6,621 nucleotides of DNA from Zymomonas sp. (GTDB lineage: Bacteria; Pseudomonadota; Alphaproteobacteria; Sphingomonadales; Sphingomonadaceae). Position numbers and translations under genes: made by a program. Positions 1-5,225 of the stretch are shown one piece after another (position 1 is the stretch's first letter; the number at the start of each line of letters is the position of its first letter). Under the pieces are notes generated by a model. The model saw only the letters and a program-made list of their open reading frames with translations, was not told the DNA's origin and did not search any database. The DNA is taken from contig JAIYAJ010000053.1 in assembly GCA_027489105.1 (NCBI GenBank), positions 1-6,621 on the forward strand, in the 5' to 3' direction.

Positions 1-130
1 CGCGATATTCGCGCTCCAGGTCCAGGATCAGCGGCATCAGCGTCTCGCTGACATAGCGGCCGCCGAACTGGCCGAAATGGCCCTGCTCGTCCGGTCCGTT
101 GCGCAGCGTGTTCGTAAGCGAAGCGGTCAT
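1..130 (-). CDS. trpB: Tryptophan synthase beta chain, N-terminal fragment (cut by window edge)
   Basis: Only the first 43 codons lie in the window. The visible protein begins [20 protein letters not shown] and continues with the [18 protein letters not shown] stretch. That G-FG-FGGRY-ETLMP pattern is the standard beginning of TrpB, the PLP-dependent subunit that joins indole to serine to make tryptophan, in a complex with TrpA in the cytoplasm. The PLP lysine and the rest of the catalytic core lie beyond the edge. The ATG overlaps the trpF stop codon as ATGA, and no strong Shine-Dalgarno sequence precedes it, so translational coupling to trpF is likely. Family assignment is firm despite the short length, because this N-terminus is very conserved. 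Confidence 0.93.
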   Translation of the reverse strand, partial: MTASLTNTLRNGPDEQGHFGQFGGRYVSETLMPLILDLEREYR

Positions 131-771
131 AATGATGCGATCCGTTGGAGGAAGGTGGCGATCTTGTCCACAGCCTTGATGCCGGGGGCGCTTTCGACGC
201 CTGACGAAGTGTCGATCAGACGCGCGCCGGTCGTGCCGGCCGCACGCTCGACATTGTCGGTGTCGATCCCGCCCGACAATGCCCAGCGCTGCGGATGGTC
301 GAAGCCGTCGAGCAGGGTCCAGTCGAAGCGCAGCCCCATGCCGCCGGGCAGCGTGCCCTCGGGCGTCTTGGCGTCGTACAGGATGACGTCGGCGACCGGG
401 CGATAGGCATGCGCCGCGTCCAGATCGGCGCGGTTGCGCACCGAAATCGCCTTCCACAGGGCGATGCCCGGATGACGCTGGCGCAGCGCGGCGAGACGGG
501 CCGGCGCTTCCTTGCCGTGCAGCTGCAGCGCGTCGACGCCGCCCACGCGGACGGCCGCATCGATCACGTCATCCTCGGCGTCGACGAACACCCCGACCTT
601 GCCGACATGAGGCGGTACGCGCATGGTCAGCGACCGCGCCTGCTCGAAATCGACGTTGCGGGGACTCTTCGGAAAGAAGACGAAACCCAGATGCGAGGCG
701 CCATGGCGCACGGCGGCATCGACCGTTTCCGGCGTGGACAGGCCGCAGATCTTGGCGGTGACTCGCTGCAT
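127..771 (-). CDS. trpF: Phosphoribosylanthranilate isomerase (PRAI)
   Basis: This 214-aa protein has the usual length of a monofunctional TrpF, the TIM-barrel enzyme that converts N-(5-phosphoribosyl)anthranilate to CdRP by an Amadori rearrangement in tryptophan synthesis. The family signatures are all visible. KICG near the N-terminus contains the catalytic cysteine (Cys9), and FFPKSPR at 32-38 carries the conserved arginine. ALQLHG lies at 81-86, and LYDAK holds the catalytic aspartate (Asp133). GMGLRFDW spans 144-151, LSGGI 165-169, and the phosphate-binding DTSSGVE 187-193. The reading frame stays open far upstream into the regulator gene, but similarity to TrpF begins only at VTAKICG, so the ATG three codons before it was chosen. 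No strong Shine-Dalgarno sequence is seen. It overlaps trpB by 4 bp and lies 74 bp downstream of the Crp/Fnr regulator gene. Confidence 0.93.
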   Translation of the reverse strand: MQRVTAKICGLSTPETVDAAVRHGASHLGFVFFPKSPRNVDFEQARSLTMRVPPHVGKVGVFVDAEDDVIDAAVRVGGVDALQLHGKEAPARLAALRQRHPGIALWKAISVRNRADLDAAHAYRPVADVILYDAKTPEGTLPGGMGLRFDWTLLDGFDHPQRWALSGGIDTDNVERAAGTTGARLIDTSSGVESAPGIKAVDKIATFLQRIASL

Positions 772-808
772 GGCGCGGTCTGTCGGACTCTGCGCCGCCC
801 GCGTCAAC

Positions 809-828
809 CTGTCTGTCCGATCAGACAG
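809..828. promoter_or_regulatory. Perfect inverted repeat between the regulator gene and trpF
   Basis: CTGTCTG (809-815) is repeated exactly as its complement CAGACAG (822-828) around the 6-nt spacer TCCGAT. It lies in the 74-bp gap after the Crp/Fnr stop codon and before trpF. A further copy of the direct word GTCTGTC sits at 778-784, just before the trpF start codon. No T-run follows on the minus strand, which argues against an intrinsic terminator. The geometry (short arms, 6-bp spacer) fits a dimeric regulator site, and a TTGACG hexamer (minus strand, 802-807) lies beside it. A role as operator or as mRNA hairpin is inference. Confidence 0.4.
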
Positions 829-845
829 CTCCTGCATTCCGGCGA

Positions 846-1544
846 TCAGTCGGCGGCTTCGGCGATCTGGGTCAGATAGTCGGGGTCGACGATGCGGATC
901 TTGCCCTGGGTCAGCTCGATCACGCCCTCGCTCGCCCAGGCTGCCAGCTGGCGGTTGATATTCTCGCGGCTGATGCCGACGAAGCTGCCCAGTTCGGACT
1001 GGCTGAGGTCGCGCGTCAGGCGGGTGCCGTGCATCTTCTGGTCGGTCAGCCGCTTCAGATAGCGGGCGAGGCGCGGGGCGGTGGTGAAGGCGCGGTCGCT
1101 CTCGATCGTGCTGTCGGTCTCGCGCAGGCGGCGCGCCATCTCCTTGAGCAGGCGTATCGCGACCCTGGGATGGCGTTCGATGAAACCGAAGAATTTGGCG
1201 CGGGTAATCCGGATCACCCGCCCCGGCCACATCGCGACCGCCGACGCCGTGCGCGGCTTGTCGTCGAGCACCGCGATCTCGCCGAGAACCGCGCCTGCTT
1301 CGGCGTAATCGAGGATGATCTCGCGGCCATTGGGGGTCACCATCGAGATGCGCACGACCCCGTCGAGGACGATGACCAGCGAGGTGCCCTCGTCGCCCTG
1401 GGTCAAAATCTCGTCATTGGTGCGGGTCGCCTGCAGCGTTCCGATCGACAGAAGGTCGGCCAGCTCCCGCTCATCGCATTCCGCAAAGACGCTGCCCTTC
1501 GGCAAATGCGCCAGCAGCTCCGCTGGTGTCATCCCGGCCCCCAT
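846..1544 (-). CDS. Crp/Fnr-family transcriptional regulator
   Basis: This 232-aa protein has the normal two-domain Crp/Fnr layout. A cyclic-nucleotide-binding-type beta-barrel covers about 12-130, and includes GEIAVLDDKPRTASAVA at 88-104, which matches the phosphate-binding cassette (Gly88, Glu89, Arg98, Thr99). A dimerisation helix follows at about 125-150, then a winged helix-turn-helix at about 153-222 with LSQSELGSFVGISRENINRQL at its core. The recognition helix carries Arg193, Glu194 and Arg198 in the spacing of the E. coli CRP DNA contacts (RE-x3-R). There is no N-terminal cysteine cluster, so it is not an oxygen-sensing FNR. Retained cassette residues make cAMP or a similar nucleotide a possible ligand, but this is not proven. 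The start at 1544 has GGAG ten bases upstream; an in-frame ATG at 1532 is the alternative. No promoter could be assigned in the 101 bp upstream. It precedes trpF on the same strand, but a regulatory link to tryptophan genes is only suggested by position. Confidence 0.9.
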   Translation of the reverse strand: MGAGMTPAELLAHLPKGSVFAECDERELADLLSIGTLQATRTNDEILTQGDEGTSLVIVLDGVVRISMVTPNGREIILDYAEAGAVLGEIAVLDDKPRTASAVAMWPGRVIRITRAKFFGFIERHPRVAIRLLKEMARRLRETDSTIESDRAFTTAPRLARYLKRLTDQKMHGTRLTRDLSQSELGSFVGISRENINRQLAAWASEGVIELTQGKIRIVDPDYLTQIAEAAD

Positions 1545-1645
1545 TTACGCTGTACTCCGCCCGGGAGCACCGTGCACGCCATGGCTCGATTCTGCAAGCG
1601 ATCCTCCGGGCATGTCCCCTGGGGTGACGCTGCGGCAGATGGGGA

Positions 1646-2092
1646 TCAGTTCGCCGGCGACCAGCCGGGCGGCGCCAGTTCGAAGCCGGAGAAGTCGAAG
1701 CCTGGTGCGACGATGCAGCCGACCAGTGCCCAGCCCTTGTCCGCCCGTGCCGCCTGCCAGGCACCCGTGGGGACGATGCCCTGCGGCCGCTCCCCGGCAG
1801 CGACGTCGGGGCCGATCCGGATCGTCTCGGTCGGGCCGCCGGCGTCAGCAGCGATCAGCAGCTCGAGGGCGTGGCCGGCATGGAACATCCACAGCTCTGC
1901 GGCATCGACCCGGTGCCAGTGTGAACGCTGGCCGGCCTCGAGCAGAAAATAGATGGCGGTTGCGTAACCCCGTGCAGGCGCATCGCTGCCGCCCTCGCGC
2001 CAGGTCTCGCGATACCAGCCGCCCTCGGGATGCGGGGCCAGCCCCAGCGCCTCGACGATCCGCCGGGCGTCCTCATCGGCGGGAAGCGGCAT
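1646..2092 (-). CDS. DUF985 / cupin_5 family protein
   Basis: This 148-aa protein matches the small single-domain DUF985 cupins, the family of yeast YML079w. They have a jelly-roll fold, and their substrate is not established. Visible family features are HPEGGWYRETWR at 21-32, then AIYFLLEAGQRSHWHRVDAAE with His58, His60 and Glu66, which are the likely pocket or metal residues, and LWMFHAG at 67-73. Near the C-terminus are PQGIVPTGAWQAA and the GCIVAPGFDFSGFEL closing segment. Length is typical and the domain looks complete. The start at 2092 is the ATG fused with the upstream stop codon (TGATG), and it puts the family N-terminus in the right place. It is therefore probably translated by coupling from the 73-aa membrane protein. 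There is no signal peptide, so it is likely cytoplasmic. The enzymatic activity is unknown. Confidence 0.88.
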   Translation of the reverse strand: MPLPADEDARRIVEALGLAPHPEGGWYRETWREGGSDAPARGYATAIYFLLEAGQRSHWHRVDAAELWMFHAGHALELLIAADAGGPTETIRIGPDVAAGERPQGIVPTGAWQAARADKGWALVGCIVAPGFDFSGFELAPPGWSPAN

Positions 2093-2313
2093 CAGAACAG
2101 CCCTCCGCCCATGATCAGCCGGACGATGCCGACCACCAGCACGAAGCTGTTGAGCCGCCGCCCGCTGTCGCTGTGCGACAGGATGCCGAATGCGGCGCCG
2201 ATCAGCGCGACCGGCACCACCGCCCAGTTGAACCAGCCGAGAAAGGGGAAGAAGCCGAGGATCGCACCACATAGCGCGATGAAGCCGAAGCCGAGAGAGA
2301 GGACATTGAACAT
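2092..2313 (-). CDS. Small inner-membrane protein of unknown function
   Basis: This 73-aa, strongly hydrophobic protein is not assigned to a named family. Three hydrophobic stretches are visible. The first is about 5-25 (LSLGFGFIALCGAILGFFPF), the second about 28-45 (WFNWAVVPVALIGAAFGI), and the third about 55-73 (NSFVLVVGIVRLIMGGGLF). A short polar turn, SHSDSGRR, at 46-53 separates the last two. It is predicted to cross the membrane two or three times. The start at 2313 is preceded by GGAAG nine bases upstream; the frame stays open further up, but only over sequence antisense to the lipoprotein gene. Its stop codon shares one base with the cupin start (TGATG), so the two probably form a two-gene unit read away from the divergent region. 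I can see no motif that points to transport or enzymatic function. Confidence 0.75.
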   Translation of the reverse strand: MFNVLSLGFGFIALCGAILGFFPFLGWFNWAVVPVALIGAAFGILSHSDSGRRLNSFVLVVGIVRLIMGGGLF

Positions 2314-2343
2314 GGCATGCAGCTTCCACCATGACCGACGCGA

Positions 2344-2375
2344 TTGCAACCGCTGTACTGTTTTAGTAACACAGC
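2344..2375 (+). promoter_or_regulatory. Possible promoter with palindromic operator in the divergent intergenic region
   Basis: The 88 bp between the divergent genes are AT-richer than their surroundings. On the plus strand TTGCAA (2344-2349) and TAACAC (2367-2372) are 17 bp apart, a possible but weak -35/-10 pair for the lipoprotein gene. Between and over them lies a broken dyad: GCTGT (2352-2356) with ACAGC (2371-2375), and inside it TACT (2356-2359) with AGTA (2365-2368) around GTTTT. A dyad across the promoter spacer is a common place for a repressor such as a TetR-type protein. Which regulator binds, if any, cannot be told from the sequence. No convincing leftward promoter could be assigned. 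Confidence 0.33.
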
Positions 2376-2401
2376 AGTCGAAATGGGATGAGGAACCGGG
2401 G

Positions 2402-2953
2402 ATGCGAAAGATGATCGTCATGGCGGCGCTGCCATTGCTGCTGCTGGCCGCGTGCGAGATCAAGGTCAACGACGATGCCAAGGGCGACGCCAATGCGAAC
2501 GCGGGCGAATCGGCGGCCATTTCGATCGACGCCGGCGGCAATGTCGCCATGGCGTCCGCCGACGAGCCGTCCTCGCTGTCGCTGTCGATTCCGGGGATCG
2601 ATGCCAAGATCAAGGTTCCGGGCATCGAACTGGGCGGCGAGGACATGAACATCGACGGGATGAAGCTCTATCCCGGTTCGAAGATGACCGGCGTCAACGT
2701 CACCGACAAGGAGGGTGGCAATGGCCGCGTCGAGATCCGCTTCGTCAGCCCGGCCGCGCCCGATGTGGTCGCGCGCTATTATGCCGATGCGGCCGGGCAG
2801 GCGGACTTCACCGGCGTGAAGCTCGCCAGGACCGGTGCGGCTTCGACGGTGACTGCGGTGAACGGGGAAGGCGATCCGATGACGATCACGCTCCAGCCTG
2901 CGGGCAAGGGCACGCTGGGTAGCATCATGATGACCGACATGTCGGCGAAATAG
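2402..2953 (+). CDS. Predicted lipoprotein, unknown function
   Basis: This 183-aa protein begins with a lipoprotein signal peptide: MRK, a hydrophobic core, and the lipobox LAAC with Cys18 as the lipidated residue. Glu follows at +2, so the mature protein should be membrane-anchored and face the periplasm. The first ~40 residues after Cys18 are small, polar and low-complexity, as in a flexible tether. Residues 58-90 hold three loosely repeated Gly-containing turns (SIPGIDAKI, KVPGIELGG, NIDGMKLYPG). From YPGSK at 90 onward there is a beta-rich domain with a VVARYYADAAGQA helix at 122-133. It resembles the small periplasmic domains of the pattern YPG...V..YY..., and no named family is claimed. 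The start is supported by GAGGA seven bases upstream and by the position of the signal peptide; ATGs three and six codons later are less likely. It probably has its own promoter in the divergent region. Confidence 0.82.
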   Translation: MRKMIVMAALPLLLLAACEIKVNDDAKGDANANAGESAAISIDAGGNVAMASADEPSSLSLSIPGIDAKIKVPGIELGGEDMNIDGMKLYPGSKMTGVNVTDKEGGNGRVEIRFVSPAAPDVVARYYADAAGQADFTGVKLARTGAASTVTAVNGEGDPMTITLQPAGKGTLGSIMMTDMSAK

Positions 2954-2967
2954 GGCAAGCGGATGGC

Positions 2968-2997
2968 GCGCGCCCGGTCCGGCTGGCCGGGGCGCGC
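2968..2997 (+). terminator. GC-rich hairpin after the lipoprotein gene, possible weak terminator
   Basis: GCGCGCCCGG (2968-2977) can pair with CCGGGGCGCGC (2987-2997) with one bulged G and a 9-nt loop. It starts 14 bp after the lipoprotein stop codon. It is followed directly by the palindrome AAAGCGCTTT (2998-3007) and not by a clean T-run, so a classical intrinsic terminator is not shown. It may only attenuate read-through or protect the 3' end of the lipoprotein mRNA. Confidence 0.35.
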
Positions 2998-3022
2998 AAA
3001 GCGCTTTCACGCGGGGCGATCA

Positions 3023-3037
3023 GGCTCTAAAGGAGCC
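3023..3037 (+). promoter_or_regulatory. crcB ribosome-binding site inside a small hairpin
   Basis: GGCTC (3023-3027) and GAGCC (3033-3037) form a perfect 5-bp stem with the loop TAAAG. The strong Shine-Dalgarno AGGAG (3031-3035) lies partly in the loop and partly in the 3' arm, five bases before the crcB ATG. The Shine-Dalgarno supports the chosen start. Sequestration in the folded RNA is possible but the stem is short. The spacer lacks the conserved segments of the fluoride riboswitch. Confidence 0.4.
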
Positions 3038-3040
3038 GAC

Positions 3041-3418
3041 ATGCCCCCAATGCTTCTTGTCATGATCGGCGGCGCCATCGGCGCGGCCTTTCGCTTTCAC
3101 ATATCCTCGGTCGCGCTGCGCCAGCTCGGCCCTGCTTTCCCTTATGGCACCTGGCTGGTGAACCTGCTCGGCGGCCTGTTGATGGGCGTTCTGGCCGGTG
3201 TCGTCGCCCGCTCGCCGGTCGATGGTGAGCCGCTCAGGCTTTTCCTCGGCGTGGGCGTGCTCGGCGGCTTCACCACCTTCTCGGGGTTCAGCCTCGAAAC
3301 CTTCGACATGCTGACCCGGGGCGAATATCTGATGGCGACCGCTTATGCTGTGTCCTCGGTCGCGGGGTCGGTGCTGATGCTGTTCCTGGGCGTCGGCCTG
3401 TCGCGGGTGTTCGCATGA
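3041..3418 (+). CDS. crcB: Fluoride-specific ion channel CrcB/FluC
   Basis: This 125-aa protein has four hydrophobic segments, at about 3-22, 35-56, 64-84 and 98-122, the normal size and topology for Fluc. These channels work as antiparallel dimers that let fluoride leave the cytoplasm. Diagnostic motifs are present: GGAIGAAFR at the N-terminus, and GTWLVNLLGG with the pore asparagine Asn41. GVLGGFTTFSGFSLE carries the central sodium-site loop and the two pore phenylalanines, Phe80 and Phe83, in the numbering known for Fluc-Ec2. Nothing essential looks missing. The start at 3041 was chosen because AGGAG lies five bases upstream and the first helix begins at once; an in-frame ATG at 2963 would add a charged, unconserved leader. 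The stop overlaps the next gene as ATGA, so the pseudouridine synthase is probably translationally coupled to it. Confidence 0.94.
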   Translation: MPPMLLVMIGGAIGAAFRFHISSVALRQLGPAFPYGTWLVNLLGGLLMGVLAGVVARSPVDGEPLRLFLGVGVLGGFTTFSGFSLETFDMLTRGEYLMATAYAVSSVAGSVLMLFLGVGLSRVFA

Positions 3419-4548
3419 GCGAGCCCCCCAGGAGCGAGAGCGGCGAGGGTCGCCAGTTCGTCGTCGGCTATGACGATGACGGCATTCGTCTCGATCGCTG
3501 GTTCAAGCGGCACATGCCCGATACCAGCTTCAACATCGTCTCGCGCTGGGCGCGGACGGGCCAGTTGCGCGTCGATGGCCGTCGCGCCGCGCCTGGCGAC
3601 CGGATCGAGGCCGGACAGACGATCCGCGTCCCCCCGGCCGAAATCGTCGCGGCCGCGACGGTCGCTGCGAGCGCCGCCAAAGCCAAGCGGCCTGAACGGC
3701 CGCGCGAACCGCTGACCCCCGACGAGATCGCCTTCGCGCAGAGCCTGGTCATCCATCGCGATCGTCAGGCGATCGTGATCAACAAGCCGCCGGGGCTGGC
3801 GACGCAGGGCGGCACCAAGACCGAAATGCACGTCGACCGGCTGCTCGACGCGCTGCAGTTCGATGCGGAGAGTCGCCCGAAGCTGGTCCACCGCCTCGAC
3901 AAGGACACGTCGGGCGTCCTGCTGCTCGCGCGCACCTCGCGCGCTGCGGCCCATTTCGCCAAGGCGTTCAGCAGCCGGACCGCACGCAAGGTCTATTGGG
4001 CGGTCTGCACCGAAGTCCCCTCGATCGAGGACGGCATGATCGAACTGCCGATCGGCAAGCAGCCCGGCACCGGCGGCGAGAAGATGTATGTCGACGAGAA
4101 AGAAGGCTCGCCCGCGCGGACCCGCTACCGGATGATCGACCGCGTCGGCAATCGCGCCTGCTGGCTCGAATTGCAGCCCTATACCGGCCGGACCCATCAG
4201 CTGCGCGTCCATCTGGCGGCGATCGGCCATCCGATCGTCGGCGACGGCAAATATGGCGGGGCGGAAGCCTTTTTGTCGGGCACGATCAGCCGTAAGATGC
4301 ACCTCCATGCGCGCCGCCTGCGGGTCTATCATCCCGATGGCGGGCAGATCGACATCTTCGCAGAGCCGCCCGAGCATATCGTCGACACGCTGCGCAATCT
4401 TGGCTTCACCCAGTCGCAGGGCGACCTGCCGATCGACGAGGTGAAATTCTCCACGACCGAGGAAGGCAAGCGCCGGATCGCGACCGCGCGGGCCAAGGAC
4501 GCCCGTAAGGCGCGACGCGGCGAGCGGCGGGGGCGCAGCCGCGCATGA
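3415..4548 (+). CDS. RluA-family (RluC/RluD-type) rRNA pseudouridine synthase
   Basis: This 377-aa enzyme converts specific uridines in RNA, most probably 23S rRNA, to pseudouridine. An N-terminal S4 RNA-binding domain covers about 22-75 (IRLDRWFKRH..., WARTGQLRVDG), followed by an Ala/Lys/Pro linker to about 105. The catalytic domain follows: VINKPPGL at 121-128, then HRLDKDTSGVLLLART at 159-174 with the catalytic Asp162. The TGRTHQLRVHLAAIGHPIVG block spans 257-276, and GDGKYGG follows at 277-282. The last ~30 residues are a basic, Arg/Lys/Ala-rich tail, probably disordered. S4 plus this catalytic domain fits RluC or RluD. The exact target uridines cannot be told from sequence, so no symbol is given. 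Start and stop both form ATGA overlaps, with crcB upstream and the HAD gene downstream. Confidence 0.92.
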   Translation: MSEPPRSESGEGRQFVVGYDDDGIRLDRWFKRHMPDTSFNIVSRWARTGQLRVDGRRAAPGDRIEAGQTIRVPPAEIVAAATVAASAAKAKRPERPREPLTPDEIAFAQSLVIHRDRQAIVINKPPGLATQGGTKTEMHVDRLLDALQFDAESRPKLVHRLDKDTSGVLLLARTSRAAAHFAKAFSSRTARKVYWAVCTEVPSIEDGMIELPIGKQPGTGGEKMYVDEKEGSPARTRYRMIDRVGNRACWLELQPYTGRTHQLRVHLAAIGHPIVGDGKYGGAEAFLSGTISRKMHLHARRLRVYHPDGGQIDIFAEPPEHIVDTLRNLGFTQSQGDLPIDEVKFSTTEEGKRRIATARAKDARKARRGERRGRSRA

Positions 4549-5225
4549 CCGGACCGAACCGGCTCGCCATCTTCGATTGCGATGGCACGCTGGTCGACAG
4601 CCAGGCCAATATCTGCCGGGCGATGGTCGAGGCCTTTGCCGCCGAAGGCCTGCCGCCACCCCCCAATCCGGCGATCCGGCGCGTCGTCGGGCTGAGCCTG
4701 ACCCAGGCGATCGCCGGGCTGCTGCCCGATGCCGATCATGGCCTGCATGTTCAGCTGGCCGAGGCCTATAAGCGCAGTTTCCAGGCGATGCGGGGTGCCG
4801 GCCTGGTCGACGAGCCGCTCTTTCCCGGCGTCGCCGAGCTGCTCCACGCGCTCGACGCCGATGGCTGGATGCTTGCGGTCGCCACCGGCAAGTCCGATCG
4901 CGGGCTGAAGCATTGTCTCGAGGTCCACGGGCTCGAACGGCTGTTCGTCTCGCTCCAGACCGCCGACCGCCACCCGTCCAAGCCGCATCCCTCGATGGCG
5001 CTGCTCGCGATGGCCGAGGCGGGCGCGCTGCCCGAGACGAGCGCGATGATCGGCGACACCAGCTTCGACATCGGCATGGGGATCAACGCGGGCTGTGCCG
5101 CGATCGGTGTCGCCTGGGGCTATCATGCGCCGGAGGAACTGTTCGACGAGGGCGCGCATTTCGTCGCCGATCGTCCGGATCAGCTTCCCGAAATCCTGAA
5201 ACTGGCGCTATCAGCGCGCGCATGA
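4545..5225 (+). CDS. HAD-superfamily IA hydrolase (phosphoglycolate phosphatase/pyrophosphatase-like)
   Basis: This 226-aa cytoplasmic phosphatase has all four HAD motifs. Motif I is FDCDGTLVDS, with nucleophile Asp11 and acid/base Asp13. Motif II is VATGKSDRG, with Thr114. Motif III is the lysine of SKPHP (Lys146). Motif IV is IGDTSFDIGMG, with Asp171 and Asp175 for magnesium. Residues about 20-90 form a helical C1 cap, placing it in subfamily IA with Gph and PpaX-like enzymes. Members remove phosphate from small molecules such as 2-phosphoglycolate or pyrophosphate, and the substrate cannot be fixed from sequence. GGGGGC about 15 bases upstream is a poor ribosome-binding site, so coupling through the ATGA overlap with the pseudouridine synthase gene is likely. 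It overlaps the ATP12 gene in the same way. Confidence 0.92.
   Translation: MTGPNRLAIFDCDGTLVDSQANICRAMVEAFAAEGLPPPPNPAIRRVVGLSLTQAIAGLLPDADHGLHVQLAEAYKRSFQAMRGAGLVDEPLFPGVAELLHALDADGWMLAVATGKSDRGLKHCLEVHGLERLFVSLQTADRHPSKPHPSMALLAMAEAGALPETSAMIGDTSFDIGMGINAGCAAIGVAWGYHAPEELFDEGAHFVADRPDQLPEILKLALSARA

Noticed and set aside
779..807. Promoter for trpFB on the minus strand, using TTGACG as -35
   Set aside because: The hexamer is good, but at 17-18 bp spacing the -10 position reads GACAGA/ACAGAC, which has little similarity to a consensus; transcription from upstream is equally possible.
772..1230. N-terminal extension of trpF to a 367-residue protein
   Set aside because: The extra part overlaps the end of the Crp/Fnr gene in another frame and is Arg/Pro/Asp-rich without conservation, while TrpF similarity starts at residue 4 of the chosen start.
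1613..1627. CCCC-T-GGGG inverted repeat downstream of the cupin as a terminator
   Set aside because: The loop would be a single base and no T-run follows on the minus strand, so it does not form a usable intrinsic terminator.
1029..1952. Plus-strand open frames of about 300 codons across the regulator and cupin genes
   Set aside because: They run antisense to two recognised protein families and cross the gap between them; the translations show no domain, and their composition is that of shadow frames.
2030..2401. Upstream extension of the lipoprotein gene to a 307-residue protein
   Set aside because: It would bury the signal peptide and lipobox in the middle of the protein and run antisense to the membrane protein and cupin genes; the start at 2402 has a good Shine-Dalgarno.
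2954..3040. Fluoride riboswitch upstream of crcB
   Set aside because: A GGATGGC word occurs at 2961-2967, but the remaining conserved segments, including the AAC loop and the downstream TGATG...CCTAC element, are missing.
3343..4659. Open frame of about 438 codons on the minus strand, opposite the pseudouridine synthase gene
   Set aside because: It is antisense to a clearly conserved enzyme, its product is Arg/Ala/Asp-rich without recognisable motifs, and long antisense frames are common in GC-rich genomes with biased third positions.
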